64,000 nt of DNA from Ciona savignyi. Its lineage: Eukaryota; Chordata; Ascidiacea; Phlebobranchia; Cionidae. The stretch spans positions 170,526-234,525 of the forward strand of contig CH003217.1 of NCBI GenBank assembly GCA_000149265.1, read 5' to 3'. The translations under genes were made by a program, and so were the position numbers. The notes beneath the pieces were generated by a model, which was given only the letters and a program-made list of their open reading frames with translations, was not told the DNA's origin and did not search any database. Shown here piece by piece: positions 52,922 to 63,682 of this stretch (position 1 is the stretch's first letter; the number at the start of each line of letters is the position of its first letter).

Positions 52922-53099
52922 CAGACGATATAGGAAGCTGTCGTTACATATTGACAAGTGAAGGCTCGATGCGACCAGGAACATGTATTCATCGTTATTT
53001 GCGCAAGAAAGGACTGTTGATAAGGTAGTAGGTGTATTTATTTAAATGTAACAACCTTTATTTTACACTCCAGTAGTACTAAGGCTAAATTACTTAATC

Positions 53100-53969
53100 A
53101 TGAATTACAAAGTTTGGCTTATTGTTCTGGTTAGTTTCTTTGCATGCTCATATGCTAAAAAGGACTACACAGCAACTGCAAGTGATAGATGGTGGGATAC
53201 CGAAGCCCCTGCAAGTGATAGATGGTGGGATACTGAAGCCCCTGCAAGTGATAGATGGTGGGATACCGAAGCCCCTGCTAGTGATAGATGGTGGGATACC
53301 GAAGCCACTGCAAGTGATAGATGGTGGGATACCGAAGCCCCTGCAAGTGATAGATGGTGGGATACCGAAGCCCCTGCAAGTGATAGATGGTGGGACGCCG
53401 CAGCCCCTGCAAGTGATAGATGGTGGGATACCAAAGCCCCTGCAAGTGATAGATGGTGGGATACCGAAGCCCCTGCTAGTGATAGATGGTGGGATACCGA
53501 AGCCACTGCAAGTGATAGATGGTGGGATACCGAAGCCCCTGCAAGTGATAGATGGTGGGATACCAAAGCCCCTGCAAGTGATAGATGGTGGGACGCCGAA
53601 GCCCCTGCAAGTGATAGATGGTGGGACGCCGAAGCCCCTGCAAGTGATAGATGGTGGGACGCCGAAGCCCCTGCAAGTGATAGATGGTGGGACGCCGAAG
53701 CCACTGCAAGTGATAGATGGTGGGACGCCGAAGCCCCTGCAAGTGATAGATGGTGGGACGCCGAAGCCCCTGCAAGTGATAGATGGTGGGACGCCGAAGC
53801 CCCTGCAAGGGATAGATGGTGGGACGCCGAAGCCACTGCAAGTGATAGATGGTGGGACGCCGAAGCCCCTGCAAGTGATAGATGGTGGGACGCCGAAGCC
53901 CCTGCAAGTGATAGATGGTGGGACGCCGAAGCCCCTGCAAATGATAGATGGTGGGACGCCGCATTTTAA
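53100..53969 (+). CDS. secreted WWD repeat-peptide precursor, copy 2 (24 repeats)
   Basis: 289 residues. Signal peptide MNYKVWLIVLVSFFACSYA, then KK and a short DYTAT linker. From residue 27 there are 24 units of 11 residues, consensus ASDRWWDTEAP (33 bases each), the last ANDRWWDAAF. WWD is invariant. The first twelve units are mainly the TEAP or TKAP type; units 13-23 are all AEAP or AEAT. There are no dibasic sites inside the repeats, unlike copy 1; the only basic residue is usually the single Arg before WW. Intronless coding part; a 49-base intron (53025-53073) in the 5' UTR is possible. AATAAA at 54046-54051. Likely a secreted polyprotein giving many Trp-rich acidic peptides, or a structural repeat protein; neither is proven. 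Confidence 0.85.
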   Translation: MNYKVWLIVLVSFFACSYAKKDYTATASDRWWDTEAPASDRWWDTEAPASDRWWDTEAPASDRWWDTEATASDRWWDTEAPASDRWWDTEAPASDRWWDAAAPASDRWWDTKAPASDRWWDTEAPASDRWWDTEATASDRWWDTEAPASDRWWDTKAPASDRWWDAEAPASDRWWDAEAPASDRWWDAEAPASDRWWDAEATASDRWWDAEAPASDRWWDAEAPASDRWWDAEAPARDRWWDAEATASDRWWDAEAPASDRWWDAEAPASDRWWDAEAPANDRWWDAAF

Positions 53970-55798
53970 TCTTGCAAATCAAGTCTTCCTTACCACGTTA
54001 CATTGATTGTAATTATAGCGTGCTATAGAAATTGTGTGGTACGGAAATAAATGCAAAAGCAAGCAAGTCAACAGTTTGTTTGTTTTATGTACCCAACGAA
54101 AACGACAAATCAGGTTCAAACTTTGTTAATAGGATAGGACAGGATATTTATGTTTATTCCCATGAATGGAAAACGCAAGGGGCGTTAAAACATCGTAAGA
54201 TTACCTCGCAAGTACTGTGGGGTTATCGAAGCTATTACAGAGTATTTGGCATCATTCACATGTTCCTTTAATTTGAAAGAACCCATTATTTCACGTTTCG
54301 AATACTGCAACCTTTTGGCTGAAGTCAAAATTAAGAAAAATGAAGAAAAGAAAAAGACAACCCAAAATTAATTATTAAACTTAAAATAACCCAGGTCATT
54401 CCAAAAAGTCTGCTCTAATACAACCAGAGCTAACACATGTCTAATACACTACCTCGGGTCGTATACTCACAACGAATGCATAATATATCCCCATACCAAA
54501 TTGCTACATCGAGTTATGTGTATCCTAACTATTGGCTGCTTGTAACATGCCGTATAAAGGTTTAATCGACTGTTAAGCGGCAAAAGAATACATATTGTCC
54601 GGCCCGTCAGTCTAGCGGTCTTCTTTTATTCTTATTTAAATTGTATACATGTTTAGTTTTGTCTTTCCAATTCATTTGTACGCGTAATAGGATTGTATTT
54701 GTGATTGGTTGGGCCTATTCTTGCGCACGCTCTCCTGAAAGACACTTTACTCCGAAAATATTGATCAGAAGAAATAGGAAATGTCGATTAGAGTTTCCAG
54801 TAACAGAGGAACGGCATGTGTTGATAATTTGTTTGTAAGTTTGCTCGGCAATATTAAAAGTTCCAATCAATTGCACAGAACTGGTGAACTGTCATAAAAC
54901 ACGAAAGTAATTTATCCTAGAAAATTCGTCAATTTAATGATGCATTAATTACGACACAACATAGCATTGAACGTACTACAAGTCTTCTACAGACAACAAC
55001 ATCATAAACCGCTGATAATTTGTAATTAAAAGGCAATAAAATCGCTGTAGTGGTAAAGTATATAACAATAAGAATGTGTATGCGTATAAATTGAGATTTC
55101 ATTCGTAAAATCAATTTTTACAAATGCTTAAACAAAGGCAATACGAGCAATAATCCATTCTATTTTCTAACGAGCTAAGTATCCCATCATGGCATTGTTA
55201 CCTACCACAGGGTGGCGATAATTTAATCTTTTCCCATTTTTGCGTGGTGAGGGAGTAAAATTGTACAGTCGTGTGGCCGAATGGTTAACGCGACCGATAC
55301 ATATACCAACTGTTATAAAACATGCCTTGAGCCACGATACTGTGCAGAGTGATCGTGAATTATAAACAAAGTTCTGAAGGTTTACGAATTACGTTTAATA
55401 CCTCCGTATATAAGGAAATTACTGCCCTCTTATTAAGTCGTACCAGCACTAACCACTTGGTCACATTAACCTTTTTAAATCCCAGTGCCCAGGAAATATA
55501 AAGATCGTACAGCTAAATAATGTAATAACAACAAATGAAAATGAATAATCGAGAATCTGTAACATATGTCGTGACTCCTCTTCCTGTTTTCTAGAACTTT
55601 ACAGAGGAATGCAATATAAGCAGATGGTATAGGAAGCTGTCGTTACATATTGACAAGTGAAGGCTCGATGCGACCAGGAACATGTATTCATCGTTATTTG
55701 CGCAAGAAAGGACTGTTGATAAGGTAGTAGGTGTATTTATTTAAATGTAACAACCTTTATTTTACACTCCAGTAGTACTAAGGCTTAATTACTTAATC

Positions 55799-56470
55799 AT
55801 GAATTACAAAGTTTGGCTTATTGTTCTGGTTAGTTTCTTTGCATGCTCATATGCTAAAAAGGACTACACAGCAACTGCAAGTGATAGATGGTGGGATACC
55901 GAAGCCCCTGCAAGTGATAGATGGTGGGACGCCGAAGCCCCTGCAAGTGATAGATGGTGGGACGCCGCAGCCCCTGCAAGTGATAGATGGTGGGATACCG
56001 AAGCCCCTGCAAGTGATAGATGGTGGGATACCGAAGCCCCTGCAAGTGATAGATGGTGGGATACCAAAGCCCCTGCAAGTGATAGATGGTGGGATACCGA
56101 AGCCCCTGCAAGTGATAGATGGTGGGACGCCGAAGCCACTGCAAGTGATAGATGGTGGGATACCGAAGCCCCTGCAAGTGATAGATGGTGGGATACCGAA
56201 GCCCCTGCAAGTGATAGATGGTGGGACGCCGAAGCCCCTGCAAGTGATAGATGGTGGGACGCCGAAGCCACTGCAAGTGATAGATGGTGGGACGCCGAAG
56301 CCCCTGCAAGTGATAGATGGTGGGACGCCGAAGCCACTGCAAGTGATAGATGGTGGGACGCCGAAGCCACTGCAAGTGATAGATGGTGGGACGCCGAAGC
56401 CCCTGCAAATGATAGATGGTGGGACGCCGAAGCCCCTGCAAATGATAGATGGTGGGACGCCGCATTTTAA
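55799..56470 (+). CDS. secreted WWD repeat-peptide precursor, copy 3 (18 repeats)
   Basis: 223 residues. The first 26 residues (signal peptide, KK, linker) are identical to copy 2. Eighteen 11-residue units follow, ending in two N-type units (ANDRWWDAEAP, ANDRWWDAAF). TEAP types are concentrated in units 1-10 and AEAP or AEAT in units 11-17, with an early AEAP and AAAP. TATAAG at 55615, AATAAA at 56547-56552. Its downstream flank matches copy 5 more closely than copies 2 and 4. Confidence 0.85.
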   Translation: MNYKVWLIVLVSFFACSYAKKDYTATASDRWWDTEAPASDRWWDAEAPASDRWWDAAAPASDRWWDTEAPASDRWWDTEAPASDRWWDTKAPASDRWWDTEAPASDRWWDAEATASDRWWDTEAPASDRWWDTEAPASDRWWDAEAPASDRWWDAEATASDRWWDAEAPASDRWWDAEATASDRWWDAEATASDRWWDAEAPANDRWWDAEAPANDRWWDAAF

Positions 56471-58305
56471 TCTTGCAAATCAAGTCTTTCTTACCACGTT
56501 ACATTGATTGTAATTATAGCGTGCTATAGAAATTATGTGGTACGGAAATAAATGCTAAAGCAAGCAAGTCAACAGTTTGTTTGTTTTATGTACCCAACGA
56601 AAACGACAAATCAGGTTCAAACTTTGTTTATAGGATAGGACAGGATATTTATGTTTATTCCCATGAATAGAAAACGCAAGGGGCGTTAAAACATCGTAAG
56701 AATACCTCGCAAGTACTGTGGGGTTATCGAAGCTATTACAGAGTATTTGGCATCATTCACATGTTCCTTTAATTTGAAAGAACCCATTATTCCACGTTTC
56801 GAATACTGCAACCTTTTGGCAAAAGTCACAATTAAGAAAAATGAAGAAAAGAAAAAGACAACCCAAAATTAATTATTAAACTTAAAATAACCCAGGTCAT
56901 TCCAAAAAGTCTGCTCTAATACAACCAGAGCTAATACAAATGTTTAATACACTAACTCGGGTATTGTACTCACAACGAATGCATAATATATCCCCATACC
57001 AAATTGCTACATCGAGTTATGTGTATCCTAACTATTGGCTGCTTGTAACATGCCGTATGAAGGTTTAATCGACTGTTAAGCGGCAAAAGAAAACATATTG
57101 TCCGGCCCGTCAGTCTAGCGGTATTCTTTTATTCTTATTTAAATTGTATACATGTTTAGTTTTGTCTTTCCAATTCATTTGTACGCGTAATATGATTGTA
57201 TTTGTGATTGGTTGGGCCTATTCTTGCGTACGCTCTTCTGAAAGACATTTTACTCCGAAAATATTGATCAGAAGAAATAGGAAATGTCGATTAGAGTTTC
57301 CAGTAACAGAGGAACGGCATGTGTTGATAATTTGTTTGTAAGTTTGCTCGGCAATATTAAAAGTTCCAATCAATTGCACAGAACTGGTGAACTGTCATAA
57401 AACACGAAAGTAATTTATCCTAGAAAATTCGTCAATTTAATGATGCATTAATTACGACACAACATAGCATTGAACGTACTACAAGTCTTCTACAGACAAC
57501 AACATCATAAACAGCTGACAATTTGTAATTAAAAAGCAATAAAATCGCTGTAGTGGTAAATTATATAACAATAAGAATGTGTATGCGTATAAATTGAGAT
57601 TTCATTCGTAAAAACAATTTTTACAAATGCTTAAACAAAGGCAATACGAGCAATAGTCCATTCTATTTTCTAACGAGCTAAGTATCCCATCATGGCATTG
57701 TTACCTACCACAGGGTGGCGATAATTTAATCTTTTCCCATTTTTGCGTGGTGAGGGAGTAACATTGTACAGTCGTGTGACCGAATGGTTAACGCGACCGA
57801 TACATATATACCAACTGTTATAAAACACGCCTTGAGCCACGATACTGTGCAGAGTGATCGTGGATTATAAACAAAGTTCTGAAGGTTTACGAATTACGTT
57901 TAATACCTCCGTATAAAGGAAATTACTGCCCTCTAATTAAGTCGTACCAGCACTAACCGCTTGGTCACATTAACCTTTTTAAATCCCAGTGCCCAGGAAA
58001 TATAAAGATCGTACAGCTCAATAATGTAATGACAACAAATGAAAATGAATAGTCGAAAATCTGTAACATATGTCGTGACTCCTCTTCCTGTTTTCTAGAA
58101 CTTTACAGAGGAATGCAATATAAGCAGACGATATAGGAAGCTGTCGTTACATATTGACAAGTGAAGGCTCGATGCGACCAGGAACATGTATTCATCGTTA
58201 TTTGCGCAAGAAAGGACTGTTGATAAGGTAGTAGGTGTATTTATTTAAATGTAACAACCTTTATTTTACACTCCAGTAGTTAACTTAAGGCTAAATTACT
58301 TAATC

Positions 58306-59010
58306 ATGAATTACAAAGTTTGGCTTATTGTTCTGGTTAGTTTCTTTGCATGCTCATATGCTAAAAAGGACTACACAGCAACTGCAAGTGATAGATGGTG
58401 GGATACCGAAGCCCCTGCAAGTGATAGATGGTGGGATACTGAAGCCCCTGCAAGTGATAGATGGTGGGATACCGAAGCCCCTGCTAGTGATAGATGGTGG
58501 GATACCGAAGCCACTGCAAGTGATAGATGGTGGGATACCGAAGCCCCTGCAAGTGATAGATGGTGGGATACCGAAGCCCCTGCAAGTGATAGATGGTGGG
58601 ACGCCGAAGCCCCTGCAAGTGATAGATGGTGGGATACCAAAGCCCCTGCAAGTGATAGATGGTGGGATACCGAAGCCCCTGCAAGTGATAGATGGTGGGA
58701 CGCCGCAGCCCCTGCAAGTGATAGATGGTGGGATACCGAAGCCCCTGCAAGTGATAGATGGTGGGATACCGAAGCCCCTGCTAGTGATAGATGGTGGGAT
58801 ACCGAAGCCACTGCAAGTGATAGATGGTGGGATACCGAAGCCGCTGCAAGTGATAGATGGTGGGATACCAAAGCCCCTGCAAGTGATAGATGGTGGGACG
58901 CCGAAGCCCCTGCAAGTGATAGATGGTGGGACGCCGAAGCCCCTGCAAGTGATAGATGGTGGGACGCCGAAGCCCCTGCAAATGATAGATGGTGGGACGC
59001 CGCATTTTAA
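58306..59010 (+). CDS. secreted WWD repeat-peptide precursor, copy 4 (19 repeats)
   Basis: 234 residues, same signal peptide and linker. Nineteen 11-residue units. The first six units repeat the copy 2 order (TEAP x3, TEAT, TEAP x2) including its private GATACT codon pair and GCTAGT variant, so the two share recent ancestry. One unit ends TEAA. The last three full units are AEAP before ANDRWWDAAF. TATAAG at 58119, AATAAA at 59087-59092. A few bases were inserted just upstream of the start (GTAGTTAACTTAAGG versus GTAGTACTAAGG). Confidence 0.85.
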   Translation: MNYKVWLIVLVSFFACSYAKKDYTATASDRWWDTEAPASDRWWDTEAPASDRWWDTEAPASDRWWDTEATASDRWWDTEAPASDRWWDTEAPASDRWWDAEAPASDRWWDTKAPASDRWWDTEAPASDRWWDAAAPASDRWWDTEAPASDRWWDTEAPASDRWWDTEATASDRWWDTEAAASDRWWDTKAPASDRWWDAEAPASDRWWDAEAPASDRWWDAEAPANDRWWDAAF

Positions 59011-60834
59011 TCTTGCAAATCAAGTCTTCCTTACCACGTTACATTGATTGTAATTATAGCGTGCTATAGAAATTGTGTGGTACGGAAATAAATGCAAAAG
59101 CAAGCAAGTCAACAGTTTGTTTGTTTTATGTACCCAACGAAAACGACAAATCAGGTTCAAACTTTGTTAATAGGATAGGACAGGATATTTATGTTTATTC
59201 CCATGAATGGAAAACGCAAGGGGCGTTAAAACATCGTAAGATTACCTCGCAAGTACTGTGGGGTTATCGAAGCTATTACAGAGTATTTGGCATCATTCAC
59301 ATGTTCCTTTAATTTGAAAGAACCCATTATTTCACGTTTCGAATACTGCAACCTTTTGGCTGAAGTCAAAATTAAGAAAAATGAAGAAAAGAAAAAGACA
59401 ACCCAAAATTAATTATTAAACTTAAAATAACCCAGGTCATTCCAAAAAGTCTGCTCTAATACAACCAGAGCTAACACATGTCTAATACACTACCTCGGGT
59501 CGTATACTCACAACGAATGCATAATATATCCCCATACCAAATTGCTACATCGAGTTATGTGTATCCTAACTATTGGCTGCTTGTAACATGCCGTATAAAG
59601 GTTTAATCGACTGTTAAGCGGCAAAAGAATACATATTGTCCGGCCCGTCAGTCTAGCGGTCTTCTTTTATTCTTATTTAAATTGTATACATGTTTAGTTT
59701 TGTCTTTCCAATTCATTTGTACGCGTAATAGGATTGTATTTGTGATTGGTTGGGCCTATTCTTGCGCACGCTCTCCTGAAAGACACTTTACTCCGAAAAT
59801 ATTGATCAGAAGAAATAGGAAATGTCGATTAGAGTTTCCAGTAACAGAGGAACGGCATGTGTTGATAATTTGTTTGTAAGTTTGCTCGGCAATATTAAAA
59901 GTTCCAATCAATTGCACAGAACTGGTGAACTGTCATAAAACACGAAAGTAATTTATCCTGGAAAATTCGTCAATTTAATGATGCATTAATTACGACACAA
60001 CATAGCATTGAACGTACTAAAAGTCTTCTACAGACAACAACATCATAAACCGCTGATAATTTGTAATTAAAAGGCAATAAAATCGCTGTAGTGGTAAAGT
60101 ATATAACAATAAGAATGTGTATGCGTATAAATTGAGATTTTATTCGTAAAAACAATTTTTACAAATGCTTAAACAAAGGCAATACGAGCAATAATCCCTG
60201 TTCTATTTTCTAACGAGCTAAGTATCCCATCATGGCATTGTTACCTACCACAGGGTGGCGATAATTTAATCTTTTCCCATTTTTGCGTGGTGAGGGAGTA
60301 ACATTGTACAGTCGTGTGGCCGAATGGTTAACGCGACCGATACATATACCAACTGTTATAAAACACGCCTTGAGCCACGATACTGTGCAGAGTGATCGTG
60401 GATTATAAACAAAGTTCTGAAGGTTTACGAACTACGTTTAATACCTCCGTATATAAGGAAATTACTGCTCTCTAATTAAGTCGTACCAGCACTAACCGCT
60501 TGGTCACATTAACCTTTTTAAAGTGCCCAGGAAATATAAAGATCGTACAGCTAAATAATGTAATGACAACAAATGAAAACGAATAATCGAAAATCTGTAA
60601 CATATGTCGTGACTCCTCTTCCTGTTTTCTAGAACTTAACAGAGGAATGCAATATAAGCAGACGATATAGGAAGCTGTCGTTCCATATTGGCAAGTGAAG
60701 TCTCGATGCGACCAGGAACATGTATTCATCGTTATTTGCGCAAGAAAGGACTGTTGATAAGGTAGTAGGTGTATATTTAAATGTAACAACCTTTATTTTA
60801 CACTCCAGTAGTACTAAGGCTAAATTACTTAATC

Positions 60835-61440
60835 ATGAATTACAAAGTTTGGCTTATTGTTCTGGTTAGTTTCTGTGCATGCTCATATGCTAAAAAGGAC
60901 TACACAGCAACTGCAAGTGACATGTGGTGGGATACTGAAGCCCCTGCAAGTGATAGATGGTGGGATACCGAAGCCCCTGCAAGTGATAGATGGTGGGATA
61001 CCGAAGCCCTTGCAAGGGATAGATGGTGGGACGCCGAAGCAACTGCAAGTGATAGATGGTGGGATACCGAAGCCCCTGCAAGGGATAGATGGTGGGACGG
61101 TGAAGCCCCTGCAAGTGATAGATGGTGGGACGCCGAAGCCCCTGCAAATGATAGATGGTGGGATACCGAAGCCCCTGCAAGTGATAGATGGTGGGATACC
61201 AAAGCCCCTGCAAGTGATAGATGGTGGGATACTGAAGCCCCTGCAAGTGATAGATGGTGGGACGCCGCAGCCCCTGCAAGTGATAGATGGTGGGATACCG
61301 AAGCCCCTGCAAGTAATAGATGGTGGGATACCGAATCCCCTGCAAGTGATAGATGGTGGGACGCCGAAGCCACTGCAAGTGATAGATGGTGGGACGCCGA
61401 AGCCCCTGCAAATGATAGATGGTGGGACGCCGCATTTTAA
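60835..61440 (+). CDS. secreted WWD repeat-peptide precursor, copy 5 (16 repeats)
   Basis: 201 residues, signal peptide with one change (SFCACSYA). Sixteen units, the most varied set: the first is ASDMWWDTEAP (Arg lost), others show ARDRWWDGEAP, ASNRWWDTESP and TEAL endings. WWD is still intact in every unit. The T and A types are mixed rather than polarised. TATAAG at 60653, AATAAA at 61517-61522. Downstream flank shares variants with copy 3. Confidence 0.85.
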   Translation: MNYKVWLIVLVSFCACSYAKKDYTATASDMWWDTEAPASDRWWDTEAPASDRWWDTEALARDRWWDAEATASDRWWDTEAPARDRWWDGEAPASDRWWDAEAPANDRWWDTEAPASDRWWDTKAPASDRWWDTEAPASDRWWDAAAPASDRWWDTEAPASNRWWDTESPASDRWWDAEATASDRWWDAEAPANDRWWDAAF

Positions 61441-63274
61441 TCTTGCAAATCAAGTCTTTCTTACCACGTTACATTGATTGTAATTATAGCGTGCTATAGA
61501 AATTATGTGGTACGGAAATAAATGCTAAAGCAAGCAAGTCAACAGTTTGTTTGTTTTATGTACCCAACGAAAACGACAAATCAGGTTCAAACTTTGTTAA
61601 TAGGATAGGACAGGATATTTATGTTTATTCCCATGAATAGAAGACGCAAGGGGCGTTAAAACATCGTAAGAATACCTCGCAAGTACTGTGGGGTTATCGA
61701 AGCTATTACAGAGTATTTGGCATCATTCACATGTTCCTTTAATTTGAAAGAACCCATTATTCCACGTTTCGAATACTGCAACCTTTTGGCAAAAGTCACA
61801 ATTAAGAAAAATGAAGAAAAGAAAAAGACAACCCAAAATTAATTATTAAACTTAAAATAACCCAGGTCATTCCAAAAAGTCTGCTCTAATACAACCAGAG
61901 CTAATACAAATGTTTAATACACTAACTCGGGTATTGTACTCACAACGAATGCATAATATATCCCCATACCAAATTGCTACATGGAGTTATGTGTATCCTA
62001 ACTATTGGCTGCTTGTAACATGCCGTATGAAGGTTTAATCGACTGTTAAGCGGCAAAAGAAAACATATTGTCCGGCCCGTCAGTCTAGCGGTCTTCTTTT
62101 ATTCTTATTTAAATTGTATACATGTTTAGTTTTGTCTTTCCAATTCATTTGTACGCGTAATAGGATTGTATTTGTGATTGGTTGGGCCTATTCCTGCGTA
62201 CGCTCTCCTGAAAGACACTTTACTTCGAAAATATTGATCAGAAGAAATAGGAAATGTCGATTAGAGTTTCCAGTAACAGAGGAACGGCATGTGTTGATAA
62301 TTTGTTTGTAAGTTTGCTCGGCAATATTAAAAGTTCCAATCAATTGCACAGAACTGGTGAACTGTCATAAAACACGAAAGTAATTTATCCTAGAAAATTC
62401 ATCAATTTAATGATGCATTAATTACGACACAACCAATAGCATTGAACGTACTAAAAAGTCTTCTACAGACAACAACATCATAAACCGCTGATAATTTGTA
62501 ATTAAAAGGCAATAAAATCGCTGTAGTGGTAAAGTATATAACAATAAGAATGTGTATGCGTATAAATTGAGATTTCATTCGTAAAATCAATTTTTACAAA
62601 TGCTTAAACAAAGGCAATACGAGCAATAATCCATTCTATTTTCTAACGAGCTAAGTATCCCATCATGGCATTGTTACCTACCACAGGGTGGCGATAATTT
62701 AATCTTTTCCCATTTTTGCGTGGTGAGGGAGTAACATTGTACAGTCGTGTGGCCGAATGGTTAACGCGACCGATACATATACCAACTGTTATAAAACATG
62801 CCTTGAGCCACGATACTGTGCAGAGTGATCGTGGATTATAAACAAAGTTCTGAAGGTTTACGAACTACGTTTAATACCTCCGTATATAAGGAAATTACTG
62901 CCCTCTAATTAAGTCGTACCAGCACTAACCGCTTGGTCACATTAACCTTTTTAAATCCCAGTGCCCAGGAAATATAAACATCGTACAGCTGAATAATGTA
63001 ATGACAACAAATGAAAACGAATAATCAAAAATCTGTAACATATGTCGTGACTCCTCTTCCTGTTTTCTAGAACTTAACAGATGAATGCAATATAAGCAGA
63101 TGAGATCGAAAGCTGTCGTTACATATTGGCAAGTGAAGTCTCGATACGACCAGGAACATGTATTCATCGTTATTTGCGCAAGAAAGGACTGTTGATAAGG
63201 TAGTAGGTGTATTTATTTAAATGTAACAACCTTTATTTTACACTTCAGTAGTACTAAGGCTAAATTACTTAATC

Positions 63275-63682
63275 ATGAATTACAAAGTTTGGCTTATTGT
63301 TCTGGTTAGTTTCTTTGCATGCTCATATGCTAAGTGGGATACCGCAGCCCCTGCAAGTGATAGATGGTGGGATACCGAAGCCACTGCAAGTGATAGATGG
63401 TGGGATACCGAAGCCCCTGCAAGTGATAGATGGTGGGATACTAAAGCCCCTGCAAGTGATAGATGGTGGGATACCGAAGCCCCTGCAAGTGATAGATGGT
63501 GGGATACCGAAGCCACTGCAAGTGATAGATGGTGGGATACCGAAGCCCCTGCAAGTGATAGATGGTGGGACGCCGAATCCCCTGCAAGTGATAGATGGTG
63601 GGACGCCGAAGCCCCTGCAAGTGATAGATGGTGGGACGCCGAAGCCCCTGCAAATGATAGATGGTGGGACGCCGCATTTTAA
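63275..63682 (+). CDS. secreted WWD repeat-peptide precursor, copy 6 (10 repeats)
   Basis: 135 residues, the shortest of the plus-strand set. The signal peptide is followed directly by KWDTAAP: the KKDYTAT linker of copies 2-5 is gone, apparently by an in-frame deletion joining the signal peptide end to a partial repeat. Ten full units follow with T types first and A types last, ending ANDRWWDAAF. TATAAG at 63091, AATAAA at 63759-63764. Its unit is cut by the window edge. Confidence 0.85.
   Translation: MNYKVWLIVLVSFFACSYAKWDTAAPASDRWWDTEATASDRWWDTEAPASDRWWDTKAPASDRWWDTEAPASDRWWDTEATASDRWWDTEAPASDRWWDAESPASDRWWDAEAPASDRWWDAEAPANDRWWDAAF

Larger units (their letters stand above)
48991..53099. 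other. shared upstream region between divergent copies 1 and 2
   Basis: Contains both promoters, the inverted-duplication arms and their spacer. Each arm carries two tRNA A-box-like sequences facing each other (52567-52595 and 52736-52770 in the right arm). No other gene recognised; open frames here are not conserved between copies. Confidence 0.6.

Noticed and set aside
53165..53836. Long minus-strand frames in the repeat arrays (histidine- and serine-rich, or tyrosine-rich)
   Set aside because: They are shadows of a 33-base repeat without stops on that strand; no signal peptide, start context or conserved ends.
53178..53969. CRISPR array, because of regular 33-base repeats
   Set aside because: Repeats are contiguous with no spacers and encode a continuous peptide repeat in a eukaryotic gene.
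54032..54271. 79-codon frame just after each array gene, also present near copies 1, 4 and 6
   Set aside because: It starts without ATG, overlaps the polyadenylation signal and the SINE fragment, and is broken by a stop (TGG to TAG) in copies 3 and 5.
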